From assembly GCF_005144415.1 (NCBI RefSeq), contig NZ_SWJE01000026.1:1-58840 (forward strand): DNA of 58,840 bases. The letters are read 5' to 3'. Position numbers and translations under genes: made by a program. Shown piece after piece: positions 8,087-16,009 of this stretch. Every line of letters begins with the position of its first letter. Within the stretch, counting starts at the first letter, position 1. Source of the stretch: Trinickia terrae (GTDB lineage Bacteria > Pseudomonadota > Gammaproteobacteria > Burkholderiales > Burkholderiaceae). The notes under the pieces are model-generated. The model was not told the DNA's origin. It did not search any database and saw only the letters and a program-made list of their open reading frames with translations.

Positions 8087-9685
8087 ATGTTCGCAAAGTT
8101 CATCAAGAATCTGTTCGGTGCGCGCAATCCCGACGAGCTTGCGTTGGCGCGCATCAACACCTGGTCCGATTGGCTGCAGCCTTTTCCGGGCGGCACGTCA
8201 TCGGTCAACGACACCCAAGGCGCAGGCCGCGACCCCGGCTACGAAGACGCCTTTTTCACCATCAAGGACGAAGTCACCAAGCTCTCCGATATCGACGATG
8301 CGTTGATCGTCCGCTCGTGCGAGCAGTTGCTCAAGGAAGTCGGCAAGGACTTGCGCCTCGCGGGCTACTACGCGTTCGCGCGCTTGCGGCAGGACGGGGC
8401 CGCGGGCTTTGCCGACGGGCTCGAGCTGGCCGCGGCGCTCGTCGAGCGCTTTGGCCAGGCGCTGCTGCCCTCGCGCGCCGAAGCGAAAAAAGGCGCGCTC
8501 GAATGGTTCGCGACGGCGCGCATGCTCGATCAGCTCGACCGTCACGATGCTTTTTCGTCCGCCGATCTCGAACGCGCGATGGCCGCGTTGAATCTGCTGA
8601 TCGCACGCACGAGCCAGTGGCCCGAGGCGGCACGGCCGAATCTTCAGCCGCTCGTGTCGCGCTTCGGGAGCGACGGGACGCCGGTGCTCGCGGCATCGGG
8701 TGTCGCGATGCCGTCGGCGTCGAATCCGCCTGCCGCGGGCGGGCAAGCGGTATCGTCGGCCCGCGACGTGCTCGAGCAAACCCGCGCGATCGCCCAATAC
8801 CTGCGTGCGCAGGAGAACGGCTATCTGCCGTCTGCGCGGCTCGTGCGCTGTGTGCGCTGGGACACGATTCACGAAGTTCCGCCCGCCGATATTCAAGGGC
8901 GCACGCGCCTCGTCGCACCGCGCGCCGAGCTGCGCCAGCAGTTCAAGCGGCTCGTGCTGCAGAAGCAATGGCACGAGTTGCTGGAGCGCATCGAAGGCGC
9001 GTTCATGGAAGGCGCGAATCATCTCTGGTTCGACTTGCAGCATTTCCTGCACATCGCGCTCGATCATGCGGGCGAGCCGTACACGACATGGCGCGATCAG
9101 CTGCGCACCGATCTCGCGCTCTTGCTCGAACGACTGCCGGGCGTCGAGCGCCTTGCGTTCGGCGACGGCACGCCGTTTGCCGACGACGCGGCGCTCGAAT
9201 GGATCGCGCGTCACGCCGTGGTGCGCGACCTGGAAGCGGGCGAAGCGCTGACGCCGCTTCCGGTTTCGGCCGGGAGCGACGACGGCGCCAGCAGCGATTG
9301 GCGGGAAATGGAAGCGCAAGCACGCGATCTGCTCGCGAGCCAAGGTCTCGACGCCGCGTTCGCGTGGCTCGCGAGCCTGCCCGGCATGCGCTCCGAACGG
9401 CAGCGCTATTTGCAGCGCTGGCTGATGGCGCGCATCGCCGACCATGCCGGCAAGACCGATACCGCGCGGCACCTGCTCGCCGAACTCGACGTCGCGGCCA
9501 AGGGCTTCGATCTGCCGGGCTGGGAGCCTTCGCTGACGTTCGAGGTCAAGCATCATCTGCTGCGCGTGCTCAAAGCGAGCCTCACGCACAAGGACACCGA
9601 CAAAGCCGCGCTCTATCGGCGCATCGAACAACTGCAAGGCGAGCTGACCGTGCTCGATCCGGCGCGCGCCGTCGCGCTTGCTTGA
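8087..9685 (+). CDS. tssA: T6SS assembly protein TssA (ImpA_N, VasJ-type C-terminus)
   Basis: The 532-residue product has the ImpA-type N-terminal domain (GRDPGYEDAFFTIKDEVTKLSDIDDALIV and following repeats, about residues 30-190). A proline/alanine-rich linker at about 205-220 is followed by a C-terminal helical region typical of the VasJ-like TssA class. TssA proteins bind the baseplate, then cap the distal end of the growing sheath. The gene begins 11 bases after tssM and ends 13 bases before tssF. Length fits the family. Assignment to a specific TssA class would need an alignment. Confidence 0.88.
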   Translation: MFAKFIKNLFGARNPDELALARINTWSDWLQPFPGGTSSVNDTQGAGRDPGYEDAFFTIKDEVTKLSDIDDALIVRSCEQLLKEVGKDLRLAGYYAFARLRQDGAAGFADGLELAAALVERFGQALLPSRAEAKKGALEWFATARMLDQLDRHDAFSSADLERAMAALNLLIARTSQWPEAARPNLQPLVSRFGSDGTPVLAASGVAMPSASNPPAAGGQAVSSARDVLEQTRAIAQYLRAQENGYLPSARLVRCVRWDTIHEVPPADIQGRTRLVAPRAELRQQFKRLVLQKQWHELLERIEGAFMEGANHLWFDLQHFLHIALDHAGEPYTTWRDQLRTDLALLLERLPGVERLAFGDGTPFADDAALEWIARHAVVRDLEAGEALTPLPVSAGSDDGASSDWREMEAQARDLLASQGLDAAFAWLASLPGMRSERQRYLQRWLMARIADHAGKTDTARHLLAELDVAAKGFDLPGWEPSLTFEVKHHLLRVLKASLTHKDTDKAALYRRIEQLQGELTVLDPARAVALA

Positions 9686-9698
9686 ACAGGACCCCGCC

Positions 9699-11501
9699 AT
9701 GGACGACTCCATCCTCCGCTACTACGAAGCCGAGATGCGCTATCTGCGCGAAGCCGGCAAGGAGTTTGCGCAAGCGCATCCGGATCGCGCCCGGATGCTC
9801 AATCTCGATCGCGTCGGCGATCGCGACCCGTACGTCGAGCGCCTTTACGAAGGCTTCGCGTTCCTCACGGCGCGCCTGCGCCAGAAGCTCGACGACGAGC
9901 TGCCCGAGCTGACCGAAGGGCTCGTGAGCCTGCTCTGGCCGCACTACTTGCGCATGATTCCATCGCTATCGATCGTGGAGCTGCAGCCCAAGCCCGAGCT
10001 GCTTCAGCAAGCCGAAACGATCCCGGCCGGCTTGCAGGTGCGCACGGGCACGATCGCGCTCGGGTCCTCCGGCGCGCCGGATGCGGCAGCCGGCGTGCAA
10101 TGCCAGTACCGCACGACGCAAGCGGTCGCGCTGAACCCGATCAGGCTCACGCTGGCCGAGCCGTCGGTGCGCCACGACGGCCGCTCGGTGATCCGCCTGC
10201 GCTTCGAGATCGAAGGCTCGGCGCAGCGCGAATCGGTCGACTTGTCGCGCATCCGGCTCTACCTGAACGCCGACTTGCCGGTCGCCTTCGCGCTTCATCT
10301 CGCGTTGACACGGCACGTTCAAGCGGTTGCGTGGCGCATTCCCGAAGTGCGCGACGGCGAGGCGGTCGAGCTTGCCGGCGTGCATGCCGAACCGGCTGGC
10401 TTTGCGGCCGACGAGCGCTTGTGGCCGAAGGCAGACGCAGCGTTCTCCGGCTATCAGTTGCTGCTCGAATACTTCACGTTCCGCGAGAAATTCCTGTTCG
10501 TCGATCTATGCGGTCTCGACATCGGCAAGCTGCCGCCAAACGCGCGGCAGTTCGATCTCGAGCTGCTGCTCGCGCAAAGCTACCCGCAGGACCTGCGCTT
10601 TACCGCCGAGAACGTGCGCCTCTTCTGCACGCCGGTCATCAACCTGTTCAAGCTCGACGCCAAGTCGACCCACGTCGATCACCACGACACGGAGTACCGC
10701 GTCACCGCGGAGGACCATCACGGCGCGCACGTCGAAGCCTATTCGGTCGATGCGGCCGAATCGTTCGATCACGCCTCGGCCGGCCGCCATGAATACGTGC
10801 CGTTCTCGACCTTCAAGCATCGCGGCGGGATGATGCGCCACGAGGCGCCCGAACGTTACTTCCATACGCGCGTGCGGCAGGGCGTGACGGGGCTCTACGA
10901 CACCTGGCTGATCCTCGGCGGCCACGCCTGGGAATCGCTCGAGGACTTGCCCGAGGAAACGCTGTCGCTGCGCGTGACCGGCACCAACGGCATGCTGCCG
11001 CGCAAGGGCTTGCGCGAAGCGAGCATCGATACGCTGGTGTCGAGCGCGCCGAGCATCGCGCGCGTGACGAACCTGTGCGCGCCGACGCTGCCCGTCTATC
11101 CGCCGCTCGACGACCGCTTTCAATGGCGCGTGCTCTCGCATCTCGCGCCGAACTTTCTGTCGCTGCTGGATGCCGAGGTGCTGCGCGGCGCGCTGGCGCT
11201 CTACGACTGGACGGACGATGAGCTGAACCGCCGGCGTCTCGCGGGCATCCGGCACGTCGGGCAGGAATTGCTCGAACAGATATCGGGCGGCGCGGTCGAG
11301 CGGGGCGTGCTGATCGAGGTCACGCTCGACAGCCACGCGTTCGCGGGCGAGGGCGACGTCTATCTGTTCGGCGAACTGCTGCACCGCTTCTTCGCGCTCT
11401 ATGCGGAGTTGAACCTGTTCACGAAGCTGGCGATCGTCAGCTTGCCGACGGGGCAGCGAATCGAATGGCCCAAGAGCAAGACAGGACGCGCGCCGCTATG
11501 A
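9699..11501 (+). CDS. tssF: T6SS baseplate protein TssF (VasA/ImpG)
   Basis: The 600-residue protein opens with the diagnostic TssF N-terminus (YYEAEMRYLREAGKEFAQAHP, then DPYVERLYEGFAFLTARLRQKLDDELPELTE and LLWPHYLRMIPS). Two TssF plus one TssG form the wedge of the T6SS baseplate around VgrG, with TssE and TssK. ATG 9699 follows an AGGA-like ribosome binding site; an upstream in-frame TTG is not needed. The stop overlaps the tssG start as ATGA, giving translational coupling between two proteins that assemble together. Length is normal for the family and I see no disruption. Confidence 0.94.
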   Translation: MDDSILRYYEAEMRYLREAGKEFAQAHPDRARMLNLDRVGDRDPYVERLYEGFAFLTARLRQKLDDELPELTEGLVSLLWPHYLRMIPSLSIVELQPKPELLQQAETIPAGLQVRTGTIALGSSGAPDAAAGVQCQYRTTQAVALNPIRLTLAEPSVRHDGRSVIRLRFEIEGSAQRESVDLSRIRLYLNADLPVAFALHLALTRHVQAVAWRIPEVRDGEAVELAGVHAEPAGFAADERLWPKADAAFSGYQLLLEYFTFREKFLFVDLCGLDIGKLPPNARQFDLELLLAQSYPQDLRFTAENVRLFCTPVINLFKLDAKSTHVDHHDTEYRVTAEDHHGAHVEAYSVDAAESFDHASAGRHEYVPFSTFKHRGGMMRHEAPERYFHTRVRQGVTGLYDTWLILGGHAWESLEDLPEETLSLRVTGTNGMLPRKGLREASIDTLVSSAPSIARVTNLCAPTLPVYPPLDDRFQWRVLSHLAPNFLSLLDAEVLRGALALYDWTDDELNRRRLAGIRHVGQELLEQISGGAVERGVLIEVTLDSHAFAGEGDVYLFGELLHRFFALYAELNLFTKLAIVSLPTGQRIEWPKSKTGRAPL

Positions 11502-12631
11502 ACGCACACGATATTCCCGATCTGGAGCCGCTCGTCGGCGCGCTGCTCGCGCGCGCGCCGCACATGAACTTCTTTCAGCTCTGTCAGTTGCTGGAATTGC
11601 AGGCGCCCGGGCGCGCGGGCTTCGGCACGCTCGATTCGGCGGCGCACGAGCCGGTGAGATTCAGGCCTCATTCGAAGACGGGGTTTCCCGCGAGCGAAGT
11701 GGCGGCGGTCGAATTCGATGACGAACGTCCCTGCGCGCCGCCGACGGTGCGCACGACCTTCCTCGGTCTCTACGGCGTGAACGCGGCGATGCCTTCGCAC
11801 CTGATCGACGACATCGTCCTGCGCCGCGAAGGCCACGACGCGGTGATGGCGTTTCTCGACCAGTTCAATCACCGCGTGGTCACGCTGCTCTATCGCGGGT
11901 GGAAGAAGTATCGGTATCCGGTGGGGTTTCGCGCGGGCGGCACCGATGAGCGGTCGCGCGATCTGCTGTGTCTCGCGGGCTTCGGCATCGGCGACAAGGC
12001 GGCGCGCGCCGGCCTGCCGGACTCGCGCGTGCTGGCCATCGCCGGCCTGTTGAATCAGCGCACGCGCACGGCCGAGGGATTGGCCGGCGTTGTCGCTTTG
12101 GCGGTGCCGGGCGTGGACGTCAAGGTCGACGAATTTCATCCGATGCGGATCAAGGTCTCCGAACCGAAGGGGCTGGGCTCGCGGGGACGCGCGACCGGCG
12201 ACGGCGAGCGCGCGCCGCGCGGTCTTGGCAGCGACTATGTGCTGGGCCGGCGCATCGCGTATCGAAGCAAGGCGGTGCGCGTCACGTTGCGTGCGTCGAG
12301 CGCGGATCACGTGAACGGCTTGCTGCCCGATGCGCCGCTCCATCGCGACTTGATGGCATTCCTGCGCATCTACGTGGGCGTCAAGGCCGATGTGATGTTG
12401 CGCATGGACGTGCCGTCGGAGCTGGCGCCGCTGCTCGAACTGGGCGCCACGCGCGCGCGGCCGGGCGACGCGGGCGAAACCGCGCACGCCCACGCGAGCC
12501 GCCTCGGCTGGACCAGCGTGTTGAAACCCGCGCCAGGCCGCACGCTGACGATTCCGATCGGGCGTTACGAGGCTTTTCCGAAAACGATATCCCGGGCGCG
12601 TGCGGATTTGAATGCTGCACACGGTATGTGA
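11498..12631 (+). CDS. tssG: T6SS baseplate protein TssG (VasB/ImpH)
   Basis: The 377-residue protein has the typical TssG opening (hydrophobic helix then FFQLCQLLELQAPG), a PVRFRPHSKTGFPASEVAAVEF strand region, LYGVNAAMPSHLIDDI, and the FLDQFNHRVVTLLYRGWKKYRYPV block. It works with TssF in the baseplate wedge. ATG 11498 overlaps the tssF stop; an in-frame ATG at 11465 would overlap tssF by 37 bases and is less likely. The C-terminus is normal in length. The downstream gene tssJ starts 15 bases after the stop. Confidence 0.92.
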   Translation: MNAHDIPDLEPLVGALLARAPHMNFFQLCQLLELQAPGRAGFGTLDSAAHEPVRFRPHSKTGFPASEVAAVEFDDERPCAPPTVRTTFLGLYGVNAAMPSHLIDDIVLRREGHDAVMAFLDQFNHRVVTLLYRGWKKYRYPVGFRAGGTDERSRDLLCLAGFGIGDKAARAGLPDSRVLAIAGLLNQRTRTAEGLAGVVALAVPGVDVKVDEFHPMRIKVSEPKGLGSRGRATGDGERAPRGLGSDYVLGRRIAYRSKAVRVTLRASSADHVNGLLPDAPLHRDLMAFLRIYVGVKADVMLRMDVPSELAPLLELGATRARPGDAGETAHAHASRLGWTSVLKPAPGRTLTIPIGRYEAFPKTISRARADLNAAHGM

Positions 12632-12646
12632 AATATGGAGTTTTGT

Positions 12647-13180
12647 ATGCGAATGACCTCTGTTGTTGCCGCCATTGCGTCGGGTCTCGTTCTGTCGGCG
12701 TGCGGCGCTTGGCAAAGCGTGTCGGACGGCACGGCGAGTGCGTATCACGCAGTGTTCCATAAGCAGGTCAAGGTGCTCGATGTCGATTTGAATGCGCGCG
12801 CATCGCTGAATCCTGACGAGGCGCAGCGGCCGACGTCGGTTGTTGTGCGCGTTTATCAGTTGAAGGACCGCAAGACGTTTGACAGTGCTTCTTACGACGA
12901 TCTTTTGAAGAACGACCGCGTTTTGCTCGCGCAGGATCTGCTCGACATGAAAGGCGTGCGCGTCACGCCGGGCGGCGCGGTGAGCGTGACGCAGCCGATC
13001 CAGGCCGATGCGCGATACGTGGCGGTCGTCGCGTTCTTTCGCGATCCGGTGCAGGACAAGCCCTGGCGCAGGGTGATCGAGAAGAAGGCGCTCTCGGCCG
13101 ACGATCCGCTCAAGCTGGAGCTGGTCGCGAACGAGCTCGTGCTGCCGTCGGATGTGGCCAGGGAGCGGCCGGGGAGTTGA
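12647..13180 (+). CDS. tssJ: T6SS outer-membrane lipoprotein TssJ (VasD/SciN)
   Basis: The 177-residue product has a lipoprotein signal with lipobox LSAC (lipidated Cys at residue 19) and the TssJ beta-sandwich pattern (DLNARASLNPDEAQRPTSVVVRVYQLKD, then a YDDLLKND loop). TssJ anchors the TssM periplasmic domain to the outer membrane. ATG 12647 is chosen over 12635 because a GGAG sits 6 bases upstream of it. It is the last gene of the tss operon in this window; the next gene runs the other way. The tssK and tssL genes that often follow are absent. Confidence 0.9.
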   Translation: MRMTSVVAAIASGLVLSACGAWQSVSDGTASAYHAVFHKQVKVLDVDLNARASLNPDEAQRPTSVVVRVYQLKDRKTFDSASYDDLLKNDRVLLAQDLLDMKGVRVTPGGAVSVTQPIQADARYVAVVAFFRDPVQDKPWRRVIEKKALSADDPLKLELVANELVLPSDVARERPGS

Positions 13181-13219
13181 TGTTAATTGCGTGAGCGTGA
13201 AGCGCGACCCCGGTGCCCG

Positions 13220-14254
13220 TCAGCCAGCATGCTCGCTCGGCACCACCTTCATCACCAGCTTTTGCGTGCCTCTCACCACAGCGAGCTCGACCGTCTTCCC
13301 GATCCGCGACACATCGAGCGCCCGCTGCAACCCGTCGATCCCGTCGACGGCGACCGAGTCGATCGCCACCAGCGTATCGCCCGCCCGCAGCCCGGCGAGC
13401 GCAGCCGGGCTGCCGCTCACGATCTCCATCACCTGCACGCCGGTCGGCGCCGGCAGCTCGAAGAAGCGCTGTACCTTGCGCGGAATCGGCGTCGTCGTCC
13501 CGGCGATGCCGATATACGCGCGCCGCACCCGCCCGTGCGCGAAGAGCTGCATGACGACCCACTTCGCGGTATCGATCGCGGTCGCGAACGACAGCGCCTG
13601 CGCGCCGGGAATGATCGCCGTATTCACGCCGATCACCTGTCCCGCCGAATTGACGAGCGGGCCGCCGGAATTCCCGGGGTTGAGCGCGGCGTCGGTCTGG
13701 ATCACGTCGTAGATCATCCGCCCGGAATACGAGCGCAGCGAGCGGCCCAGCGCCGAGACGACTCCCGTCGTCACCGTCTGCGTGAGGCCCAGAGGATTGC
13801 CGACCGCGATCGCAATCTGCCCGACGCGCAGCCGCCCCGATTCGCCCAGCTCGACGTGCGGCAACGCTTCTGCGGAGCCCACGCGCAGCACGGCGAGATC
13901 GGTATTCGGATCGTCGCCGACGACGCTCGCCGCGTATTGCGAGCCGTCTGCGAGCGTCACGCCGATCCGGGCCGCGCCGTGGATCACGTGGCTGTTGGTC
14001 AGCATGTAGCCGTCGGGCGTGAAGAGGAAGCCGGAGCCGGTGCCGCCGCGAGGCGCGCTCTGCGGCGAGCCGCCACCGGGCGCACGCCGTTCGACGGCCA
14101 CATAGGCGACCGCCGGCTGCACGCGGGCGAGCGCGCCGATCACGGTGCGGGAGTAGGCGTCGAGCAGCGCGTCGTCGCTGTCGATGGGCGCGGGCTCGGC
14201 GGCGCCTGACGGCCTGCGTGCCAGGTCGTCGATGAATTGCGGACGGCGTCCCAT
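13220..14254 (-). CDS. HtrA/DegP-like S1C serine protease with one PDZ domain
   Basis: The 344-residue protein contains the S1C catalytic triad: His89 in TNSHVIHG, Asp119 in DPNTDLAVL and Ser196 in LNPGNSGGPL. One C-terminal PDZ domain follows (about 255-340, with SPAALAGLRAGDTLVAIDSVAVDG). HtrA enzymes degrade or chaperone damaged proteins, normally in the periplasm. Unusually, ATG 14254 gives a charged N-terminus (MGRRPQFIDDLARR) with no signal peptide or membrane anchor; the upstream in-frame extension to 14311 does not supply one either. The protein may be cytoplasmic or the start misplaced. It converges on the tss operon with a 39-base gap; a link to secretion is not shown. Confidence 0.85.
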   Translation of the reverse strand: MGRRPQFIDDLARRPSGAAEPAPIDSDDALLDAYSRTVIGALARVQPAVAYVAVERRAPGGGSPQSAPRGGTGSGFLFTPDGYMLTNSHVIHGAARIGVTLADGSQYAASVVGDDPNTDLAVLRVGSAEALPHVELGESGRLRVGQIAIAVGNPLGLTQTVTTGVVSALGRSLRSYSGRMIYDVIQTDAALNPGNSGGPLVNSAGQVIGVNTAIIPGAQALSFATAIDTAKWVVMQLFAHGRVRRAYIGIAGTTTPIPRKVQRFFELPAPTGVQVMEIVSGSPAALAGLRAGDTLVAIDSVAVDGIDGLQRALDVSRIGKTVELAVVRGTQKLVMKVVPSEHAG

Positions 14255-14481
14255 GCTGACGCTCCTGAGGGGATGAGGCCCGCAAATGCGGGGCGGCCGG
14301 CGCATTTTCAAGACGTGGACCGAAAGCCGCGGCCGGCTCGCCGAGGGCTGCCTGGTGGTGGGAAGGGTTCAGCGCCGGATCGCGAGCACTAGAATCTGTG
14401 GATGACAGGCGGCGCACGCAAGCCGCGCCGCCCCCGTGACGAACTCGTTTTGTTCCACGACACTTGACGACAAACGCTGCG

Positions 14482-14895
14482 ATGGTAACGAATCCGCCCC
14501 CTGCGCCGCCCGAGCCCGTCATCGGACGCCTGAGCGCCATCACGCTCGTGACGCGCGACATGGCGGCTGCCGTGCGCTTTTATGAAGCGCTCGGTTTTCA
14601 ACGCAAATATGGCGGGCCGCAGGCGCCGTTTACATCATTCGAGTTCGGGTCGTCGTTCCTGAACCTGAGCGCGGAGGCGGGATCGCGGGGCGGGCCGCGC
14701 CCCGGCTGGGGACGCACGATCGTCTACGTATCGGACGTCGACGCGATGTACCGCAAGGCGCTGGCCGCGGGCTTGACGCCCGAATTCGCGCCGTCGGACG
14801 CGCCCTGGGGCGAGCGCTATTTCCACATCGTCGATCCGGACGGGCACGAGCTGAGCCTTGCGAAGCCTTTGAACCAGCCCCCGTCGCCGATGTAA
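14482..14895 (+). CDS. VOC superfamily (glyoxalase/bleomycin-resistance-like) protein
   Basis: The 137-residue product shows a VOC fold with two beta-alpha-beta-beta-beta modules: LSAITLVTRDMAAAVRFYEALGF at the start and VSDVDAMYRKALAAG, ending in YFHIVDPDGHELSLAKP. VOC proteins are small metal-dependent lyases, dioxygenases or binding proteins. A metal-ligand Glu is plausible in the final strand (HELSLA). ATG 14482 is preferred to TTG 14464. The gene is divergent from the HtrA gene and 99 bases from ppk2; the substrate cannot be told from sequence. Confidence 0.75.
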   Translation: MVTNPPPAPPEPVIGRLSAITLVTRDMAAAVRFYEALGFQRKYGGPQAPFTSFEFGSSFLNLSAEAGSRGGPRPGWGRTIVYVSDVDAMYRKALAAGLTPEFAPSDAPWGERYFHIVDPDGHELSLAKPLNQPPSPM

Positions 14896-14994
14896 GCAGA
14901 CCTTGCTGATCCACGAACAAAAGTAATACGGTTGACACTGTGAACTTCGATAATCAGCGATTGCGCCATTCATTTGCCGTAGAGGAGAGAAGCG

Positions 14995-15918
14995 ATGAAC
15001 GAGAAGGAAGCCAGCGCCGACGCGCTCAACGAAGAACGCCAGCGCCGTTTCGAAGAGGACCTGATCGACGCCTACGACGAAGAGCTCGAGATGGAGGTCG
15101 ACGATCGCAGTCTCGACGGCGAGGGGGTGTTCTCCCTGGAAGCGCGGCATGCGCGCAAGGTCTACTTCCGCGAGCTGTTCCGCATGCAGGGCGAGCTCGT
15201 GAAGCTGCAGGACTGGGTGGTGAGCACCGGCCACCGGCTCGTCGTGATCTTCGAAGGGCGGGACGCCGCGGGCAAGGGCGGCGCGATCAAGCGCATCACG
15301 CAGCGCCTGAATCCGCGCGTCTGCCGCGTCGCCGCGCTGCCCGCGCCGAACAACCGCGAGCGCACGCAGTGGTACTTCCAGCGCTACGTCGCGCACCTGC
15401 CGGCAGGCGGCGAAATCGTGCTGTTCGACCGCAGCTGGTACAACCGCGCGGGCGTCGAGCGCGTGATGAACTTCTGCACCGATGCCGAGTATGAAGAGTT
15501 CTTCCGCTCGGTTCCGGAGTTCGAGAAGATGCTGGTGCGAAGCGGCATCCAGATCATCAAGTACTGGTTCTCGATCACCGACGAAGAGCAGGAAGTGCGC
15601 TTCCAGAGCCGCATCCTCGATCCGCTCAAGCAATGGAAGCTGAGCCCGATGGACCTCGAAAGCCGGCGCCGCTGGGAGGATTACACGGCGGTGAAGGAAG
15701 TGATGCTGCAGCGCTCGCATATTCCCGAGGCGCCGTGGTGGGTCGTGCAGGCCGTCGACAAGAAGCGCGCTCGCCTGAACTGCATGCACCACCTGCTGAG
15801 CCAAGTGCCGTACACCGACGTCGAGCATCCGACGGTGAAGCTGCCCGCCCGCGTGCATCATCCCGATTACCTGCGTCAGCCGGTGCCGGGCGAGATGATC
15901 GTGCCGGAGATCTATTGA
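14995..15918 (+). CDS. ppk2: polyphosphate kinase 2 family protein
   Basis: The 307-residue protein has the PPK2 core: Walker A GRDAAGKGG at residues 88-96, the lid region around LPAPNNRERTQWYFQRYVAHLPAGGEIV, and Walker B with DRSWYNRAGVE starting at 145. PPK2 enzymes transfer phosphate between polyphosphate and nucleoside di- or monophosphates in the cytoplasm. The N-terminal ~45 residues are acidic. A good ribosome binding site (GGAG) precedes ATG 14995. The next gene, convergent, is a PiT phosphate transporter, so phosphate storage and uptake are neighbours. Whether it prefers ADP, GDP or AMP needs phylogeny. Confidence 0.9.
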   Translation: MNEKEASADALNEERQRRFEEDLIDAYDEELEMEVDDRSLDGEGVFSLEARHARKVYFRELFRMQGELVKLQDWVVSTGHRLVVIFEGRDAAGKGGAIKRITQRLNPRVCRVAALPAPNNRERTQWYFQRYVAHLPAGGEIVLFDRSWYNRAGVERVMNFCTDAEYEEFFRSVPEFEKMLVRSGIQIIKYWFSITDEEQEVRFQSRILDPLKQWKLSPMDLESRRRWEDYTAVKEVMLQRSHIPEAPWWVVQAVDKKRARLNCMHHLLSQVPYTDVEHPTVKLPARVHHPDYLRQPVPGEMIVPEIY

Positions 15919-15944
15919 AGCATTGAAGTATTGAAGTATTGAAG
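15913..15944. repeat. four tandem 8-base units overlapping the ppk2 stop codon
   Basis: The unit TATTGAAG occurs at 15913, 15929 and 15937, with CATTGAAG at 15921. The stop codon TGA (15916-15918) lies in the first unit. Slippage here would alter the 3' untranslated length but not the protein. Confidence 0.85.
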
Positions 15945-15951
15945 CGCCAAA

Positions 15952-15994
15952 AACGAACCGGCCGTCCCGCTAGGGGACGGCCGGTTCGTTTTTC
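15952..15994. terminator. strong bidirectional rho-independent terminator between ppk2 and pit
   Basis: A perfect 17-base-pair stem (15952-15968 with 15974-15990) closes a 5-base loop. It is followed by T residues on the plus strand and preceded by A residues (15950-15953), giving a U-tract on either transcript. It sits between two convergent genes and can stop both. Confidence 0.92.
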
Positions 15995-16009
15995 AGCAAG
16001 CCCGTCAGA

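Noticed and set aside
8198-9712. 504-codon minus-strand frame opposite tssA
   Set aside because: Same kind of shadow; the plus-strand frame is a clear TssA.
13220-14254. HtrA gene as part of the T6SS operon
   Set aside because: It is on the opposite strand and convergent, so it is a neighbour, not an operon member.
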